This document shows, piece by piece, positions 60,301-64,000 of a stretch of 64,000 nt of DNA (its first letter is position 1; every line of letters starts with the position of its first letter). Source of the DNA: an uncultured Thermanaerothrix sp. Its GTDB lineage: Bacteria; Chloroflexota; Anaerolineae; Anaerolineales; Anaerolineaceae. The stretch lies in the NCBI RefSeq assembly GCF_938028735.1, contig NZ_CALIMF010000002.1:310001-374000 (forward strand), written 5' to 3'. A program made the translations under genes and the position numbers. Below the pieces are notes generated by a model that worked only from the letters and a program-made list of their open reading frames with translations, did not search any database and was not told where the DNA came from.

Positions 60301-62330
60301 AACTCGAAACAGCCGCTCAGATTGCTCGCGATACCTTGAGCACACTGGATCTCAACACCCTACTTGGGCGCATGGTCGAACTGGTAGCCCAGCGTTTCAA
60401 CTACTACCATGTGGGCATCTACCTGACCAATGAAGAGGGCTCTTATCTGGTTATGCGCGAAGCCGCTGGCGCAGGACGGGAGAACGTCTTGAGCACCCCG
60501 ATCCGCTATGCCAAAGGCTCGCGTAACCCTATTGGGCGAGTAGCAATCACGGGGGAGCCCCTGGTTCTGAATCGCGTTCTAGAGGATCCGATTTATCAGC
60601 CCAATCCGTTTCTTCCTCATACGCGGTCAGAAGTTGTGCTCCCACTCAAAACGGGTGACAACGTCATGGGGGTTCTGGATATCCACGCCCGCAATGAGAA
60701 CGCCTTCACCTCTGAAGATCTCCACGTGCTCCAGATCTTGGCCGATCAAATTGCCGTAGCCATTGAAAACGCCCGTGCCTACGAACTGGCTCAGAAAGCG
60801 GTCGAAGAAATGCGCCGTGCCGACCGGCTAAAAAGTCAGTTCCTGGCCAACATGAGCCACGAGTTGCGCACGCCGCTGAACTCAATCATTGGCTTCTCCA
60901 AGGTGATTCTCAAAGGCATTGACGGGCCCATCACCGAATTACAACGGCAAGACCTGACCTCTATCTACAACTCCGGCCAGCATTTGCTGGGGTTGATCAA
61001 TGACATCCTCGACCTCTCCAAGATCGAAGCCGGGAAGATGGAACTCCAGTTTAGTGAGGTAAATCTGGGAGACCTGATCAACAGTGTCATGTCAACCGCG
61101 GTAGGACTGGTCAAGGACAAACCCATCACCCTCCACCATCATGTGCCTGCCAATTTGCCGACTGTAATTGCTGACGCCACTCGCATCCGTCAGGTGCTGC
61201 TCAACTTCCTCTCCAATGCTGCCAAATTTACCGAGGAGGGGTCCATTACGGTGGAAGCCCAAGTGGTCCAGGGGCCAAAGGGTATCCCCGAGGTCATGGT
61301 CACGGTCACCGATACGGGCATTGGAATAGCCGAGGAGGATCGCGCTAAACTCTTCCAGCCCTTCTCGCAGGTAGATGACTCCCCCACCCGACGTACCGGG
61401 GGGACGGGGTTAGGACTATCTATCTGTCGTTCCTTCGTGGAAATGCATGGAGGACGCATCGGCTTACTGTGGAGTGAAGTCAATAAGGGAAGTGCTTTCT
61501 TCTTCACTCTGCCAATCCCACAACCCTCAACAGACGAAAGCATTTCCCAAGCCTCGTCTTTGCCCGAAGGAACCCCCGTCATCCTGGCTATTGATGATGA
61601 CCACCAGGTTACCCAGCTCTACCAGCGCTACCTGGAGAATAACGGCTATCGCATTGTACCTCTCCATAATCCTCATCAGGCCGTCTCTGTTGCAAAGCGT
61701 CTTAAGCCTTTTGCTATTACCTTGGATCTGATGATGCCCGACAAGGACGGTTGGCAAGTACTCTTTGATTTGAAGAACGACCCCGAGACACGGGATATCC
61801 CGGTGATTATCTGCAGCATTTTAGAGGAAGAAGAAAAGGGGTTCAGCCTAGGGGCCGCTGATTACCTGGTCAAACCCTTCCTGCCCGAGGACCTGATCCA
61901 CACACTTTATCGCCTCCAAAACGGCGGCAGTGACCCACAGATTTTGATTGTAGACGATTCGGCAGAAGATGTGCGCTTGCTACAAAAGATCCTCGACTCC
62001 GATGAACGCTTTCACATTCAGGTAGCTCACAATGGTCAGGCAGCCCTGGATCACCTGGCACAGCATACCCCGGATGTCATTTTGCTGGATCTATTCATGC
62101 CCGGAATGGATGGCTTTCAGGTTCTGGAAGCGCTGCGCACTCACCCCACCTGGAACCGCATCCCCGTCATTATCATCACAGGGGCTGACCTAACCCCCGA
62201 GCAACGCGAACAACTGGCCGAATTCAGCAAACGAATGCTCAACAAGAGCCAGTTCCAGGAAAAGGAACTCTTTGCTTTGCTGGAGTCGGCCCTTCAGAAG
62301 TGGCATAAAGGCCATTCACCATCGCATTGA
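57360..62330 (+). CDS. PAS/GAF hybrid histidine kinase with two receivers
   Basis: A 1656-residue hybrid kinase. N-terminal PAS (about 35-135), a Pro/Ser-rich linker, then a partial GAF (about 218-265: only its C-terminal half), full GAF-type domains at about 290-450, 480-650, 680-840, 850-1000 and 1010-1150, HisKA with phosphoacceptor His1167 (NMSHELRTPLN), HATPase with DTGIGI and GGTGLGLSI, and two receivers with phosphoacceptors Asp1456 (TLDLMMPDKDG) and Asp1577 (LLDLFMPGMDG). No transmembrane segment, so it is soluble or recruited by partners. GGAGA precedes the ATG. It is the only histidine kinase in the operon and the likely collector of signals from the four transmitter-less sensors. 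Confidence 0.93.
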   Translation: MSKKPLHSRLDALFEQLSPLRGEEITARRPASAEPAPRGWGFTCQANGICVACSPEVSHWLGLSPEQWIGNNLFEIFLPASTVSRLQAWLKAPEAPFEEEFTWHNQHGLPLVLRITAYPLGDASQPNRHWRGYIQVLDTSATQSSLTPASDTPLESPSAPPLRQPASADIKTHPVPPTVKTIPRHAHPATMNDRGDSGSKTPLHQRSLAQPARLTASLALPGFGEGLLEVLDETPDRIWTEDEILLVEEVLRQLSLAIENAQLYAAVQQELAERTRAEQELLRRNQQLALLNEIGQQISRLTEADEILDLVPQAVGQIADNTNLILALYDEQSRLLRFPLVIQNGESQDWPSRPLSKEDLLGYVIQERKPLWLGENLAEELQRLGVCPPKPAPKALIALPMSTGERIIGALLVQSFTSPNAYSRVQYELLSTLVTQLSISLQNANLFQEVVAGLRAIETRERYQAGVARAVTLLSESGFKALREVLSLLGEAAQCDHVFYATVKEDEQGLYWSAVADWSKQETEFQLERNKLQHMPVALFPSWSRPLRDQGWVAATLDDLEAFEQNFLRNLNTASILLLAVPGKASVPGFLAFEQATLRLWQSDEINILRLAADAVANTLVRQDLLEQLQASLDETENLYHLSTRMSTAATLQEMVAVIPQGMRIPAINRAVLLLNESDAALGKDYLRVVANWHSGRGTPPPPVDTLYGPDHPYYRLTRTRSPQFYEDVLEQITDPDMRQRLLDLSVRALAALPLWASREQLGALLLLCDEPHHFSGRELRTYPPLAGQMATEVENLRLFEQTQKALARTELLYTISNGIAQAREVQELADLLFQHALPASAENLAIILVNRTPEGEVTSLEVAGFSSKNASLQRQGMVLPAQAFPVLSHLSQDILVLTNLEQSTLDPISRNTLQTLGVYSGCFIPLRSGGRLLGLLTVSASHPMVLSAEDLQILQAAANGVTVAVERFSLLREAQRRALQLETAAQIARDTLSTLDLNTLLGRMVELVAQRFNYYHVGIYLTNEEGSYLVMREAAGAGRENVLSTPIRYAKGSRNPIGRVAITGEPLVLNRVLEDPIYQPNPFLPHTRSEVVLPLKTGDNVMGVLDIHARNENAFTSEDLHVLQILADQIAVAIENARAYELAQKAVEEMRRADRLKSQFLANMSHELRTPLNSIIGFSKVILKGIDGPITELQRQDLTSIYNSGQHLLGLINDILDLSKIEAGKMELQFSEVNLGDLINSVMSTAVGLVKDKPITLHHHVPANLPTVIADATRIRQVLLNFLSNAAKFTEEGSITVEAQVVQGPKGIPEVMVTVTDTGIGIAEEDRAKLFQPFSQVDDSPTRRTGGTGLGLSICRSFVEMHGGRIGLLWSEVNKGSAFFFTLPIPQPSTDESISQASSLPEGTPVILAIDDDHQVTQLYQRYLENNGYRIVPLHNPHQAVSVAKRLKPFAITLDLMMPDKDGWQVLFDLKNDPETRDIPVIICSILEEEEKGFSLGAADYLVKPFLPEDLIHTLYRLQNGGSDPQILIVDDSAEDVRLLQKILDSDERFHIQVAHNGQAALDHLAQHTPDVILLDLFMPGMDGFQVLEALRTHPTWNRIPVIIITGADLTPEQREQLAEFSKRMLNKSQFQEKELFALLESALQKWHKGHSPSH

Positions 62331-62339
62331 GGTGTATGC

Positions 62340-64000
62340 ATGCTCAACGAACACTGTCAGATTGAGTGCCTAGATTGTGGTTTTCAGGCACCCTATCACC
62401 CTCTGGAAACGGTTTGCCCAGCATGTGGGGGAGCATGGCGGCAAGCTACGTATGACTACGCACATCTAGCCTCCGACCTTCCGCCGCGTTTAAAAGAACG
62501 GGCTTTTGACCTCTGGCGCTATCGCGAAATGCTCCCGATCACCCAACCGGCACCTGAGTTGCGTCTCTCCGAGGGGGGAACGCCGTTGATCCGCGCCCTT
62601 AACCTGGGCATGATGCTGGGGTGTTCCAACCTCTTTATGAAAGATGAACGCCAAGGGCCCACCGCATCGTTCAAAGACCGTCAGGCTGCCTTGAGTATCT
62701 CCGCGCTAAAAGCTGCCGGGGTACGCGAGGTTGTCTTGGCCTCAACCGGCAATGTGGCCATCGCCTACTCGGCCTACGCAGCCCGTGCTGGGATAAAACT
62801 CTGGGCCTTCCTTACCAGCCTGGTGCCAGCCGCCAAGATGCGGGAAGTGGCACTATATGGCACCCAGGTCATCAAGGTCACCGGTTCCTACGACCAAGCC
62901 AAGCAGGTCGCGGCAGAATTCGCACGTCAGCGGGGCATCTTTCTGGATACTGGGGCTAGGAGCATCACCAACATCGAATCCATGAAGACCATTGCCTACG
63001 AGATCGCCGAACAACTCGGTGAAGTGTTGGAACCGCCAGCCAACGGTCTGGGAACCACGCGTCCCCGCTGGCGGGCGCCTGACTGGTACATCCAAGCGGT
63101 AAGCGGTGGTATGGGCCCACTGGGGGTACTCAAGGGCTTCCGCGAGATGTACCAGATGGGGTGGATTGACCGGATTCCTAAAATCGGGGTCATCCAGGTA
63201 GAAGGTTGCGCTCCCATGGTCAATGCCTGGAAACAGGGCCGCGAGGTCGCCATTCCAATTCAATCACCACGTACCAATATCGCCACCCTGGCTACAGGGG
63301 ACCCTGGACGAACCTACACGCTCTTACGCAACTGGATGCTGGAAGGATCTGGCGGAGCCTTCGAAAGTGTCAGTGATGAGGAAGCCTTTCGCGCCATTCA
63401 TTTTCTGGCCAAAATGGAAGGAATGTCGGTCGAACCCGCCGCTGCTGTCGCGTGCGCTGGACTCATTAAATTGGTGCGCAGTGGGCAGATCAAACCCCAT
63501 GAAGTGGTGGTAATAAATATCTCCGGACACACCTTACCGGTAGAACGCACTATCTTGGGTGAGGGATGGTCGCGTAGTGTGGTCGTGTCAGATGCCATGC
63601 ATGTCGGCGCAGAAGAAGGACTGCTGGCCGCGCTCAGCAAGATCACCGTTGACCGCTTCCCACGCATTGCTATTGTAGATGACCATCCTGAGGCCCGCCG
63701 TCTGATTCGCCGCATTCTGCAATCTCAGGGAGACTACACCCTCTTCGAAGCCGCCAGCGGCCGCGAAGCCATCGAATTGGCGCGGCGTGAACACCCGGAT
63801 CTCATTATCCTGGATTTGATGATGCCCGAAGTAGACGGCTTTGGCGTTATTGAAGCCCTGCAGGCTCAGCCCGAAACCGCCGAAATTCCCATCATCGTGG
63901 TCACTGCCAAAGAGTTAACCCCAGCCGAGAAAGAGCGCTTGCGCGGCCACATCCAATCTCTGATGCAGAAAGGAGACTTTTTAAGCGATGATTTATTGGA
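62340..64000 (+). CDS. Threonine-synthase-like PLP enzyme fused to receiver domain (cut by window end)
   Basis: An open frame of at least 553 residues with no stop before the window edge. Residues 10-29 form a CxxC...CxxC zinc ribbon (Cys10, Cys13, Cys26, Cys29) as in one class of threonine synthases. The fold-type II PLP core follows: Lys112 in TASFKDR for the internal aldimine, ASTGNVAIAYSAYAARAG, and the glycine loop SGGMGPLG for the phosphate. The usual STGNT reads STGNV. After about residue 440 comes a receiver domain: Asp447/448 in IVDDHPE, phosphoacceptor Asp492 in LDLMMPEVDG, Thr in VVTAKE and Lys544. The frame is continuous across the junction. GAGGTG overlaps the kinase stop, six bases before the ATG. 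Substrate could be phosphohomoserine or another; not decided. Confidence 0.9.
   Translation, partial: MLNEHCQIECLDCGFQAPYHPLETVCPACGGAWRQATYDYAHLASDLPPRLKERAFDLWRYREMLPITQPAPELRLSEGGTPLIRALNLGMMLGCSNLFMKDERQGPTASFKDRQAALSISALKAAGVREVVLASTGNVAIAYSAYAARAGIKLWAFLTSLVPAAKMREVALYGTQVIKVTGSYDQAKQVAAEFARQRGIFLDTGARSITNIESMKTIAYEIAEQLGEVLEPPANGLGTTRPRWRAPDWYIQAVSGGMGPLGVLKGFREMYQMGWIDRIPKIGVIQVEGCAPMVNAWKQGREVAIPIQSPRTNIATLATGDPGRTYTLLRNWMLEGSGGAFESVSDEEAFRAIHFLAKMEGMSVEPAAAVACAGLIKLVRSGQIKPHEVVVINISGHTLPVERTILGEGWSRSVVVSDAMHVGAEEGLLAALSKITVDRFPRIAIVDDHPEARRLIRRILQSQGDYTLFEAASGREAIELARREHPDLIILDLMMPEVDGFGVIEALQAQPETAEIPIIVVTAKELTPAEKERLRGHIQSLMQKGDFLSDDLL

Noticed and set aside
1..64000. CRISPR array, insertion sequence or prophage
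   Set aside because: No regularly spaced repeats, no transposase and no phage structural gene was found in the window.

Overview
The window looks like a chromosomal segment of a Gram-variable, probably thermophilic member of the Chloroflexota, most like Anaerolineae. This is inference from gene content. The signs are a ttuA/ttuB-type pair for 2-thiolation of tRNA position 54 (a thermophile trait), a membrane-anchored LuxR-Kelch regulator, long GAF-rich sensor proteins, a very acidic TPR protein and a three-subunit acyl-CoA carboxylase. No rRNA, CRISPR array, transposase, integrase or phage gene was seen. Most genes are ordinary chromosomal ones in short operons; no gene appears broken, and one is cut by the right edge.

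Layout. 0.2-2.5 kb: two convergent sortase-type genes and an OmpR-type response regulator behind a consensus promoter, a structured leader and an intrinsic terminator. 3-7.6 kb: primary sigma factor, an acidic TPR protein, ndk. 7.6-9.2 kb: LuxR-Kelch regulator and tRNA-Gly(CCC). 9.3-13.5 kb (minus): lytic transglycosylase, low-molecular-weight phosphatase, gmd, ttuA, ttuB, small MscS-type channel. 13.8-17.5 kb: carboxyltransferase, biotin carboxylase and biotin carrier. 17.6-24.1 kb: tRNA(CAT), cold-shock protein, YdcF-type protein, PatB-type aminotransferase, methyltransferase, proC, membrane protein, CBS protein, cyanophycinase-like protein. 24.1-33.6 kb: AlkZ-related protein, an RNase H-like/DUF429-like protein, two unrelated GH13 enzymes, a pterin dehydratase, panE and fmt. 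33.8-36.7 kb: a solitary xanthine dehydrogenase-type molybdenum subunit and a nitroreductase. 36.8-46 kb (minus): a long shape and division cluster mreB-mreC-mreD-mrdA-minC-minD-minE-rodA followed by gltX and tRNA-Gln.

46.2-64 kb is the most interesting part. After tRNA-Gly(TCC) and a strong terminator comes a promoter-like site with a perfect 15-base palindrome, then nine same-strand genes with almost no gaps: two stand-alone receiver proteins, four GAF-based sensors without any transmitter domain (three of the junctions are 4-base ATGA overlaps), a ParA-type ATPase without ParB, a 1656-residue PAS/GAF hybrid histidine kinase with two receivers, and a threonine-synthase-like PLP enzyme fused in frame to a receiver domain, which runs off the end of the window. 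This looks like one multi-input signalling machine with a single kinase, up to five receiver domains, a possible positioning ATPase and an enzyme as one output.
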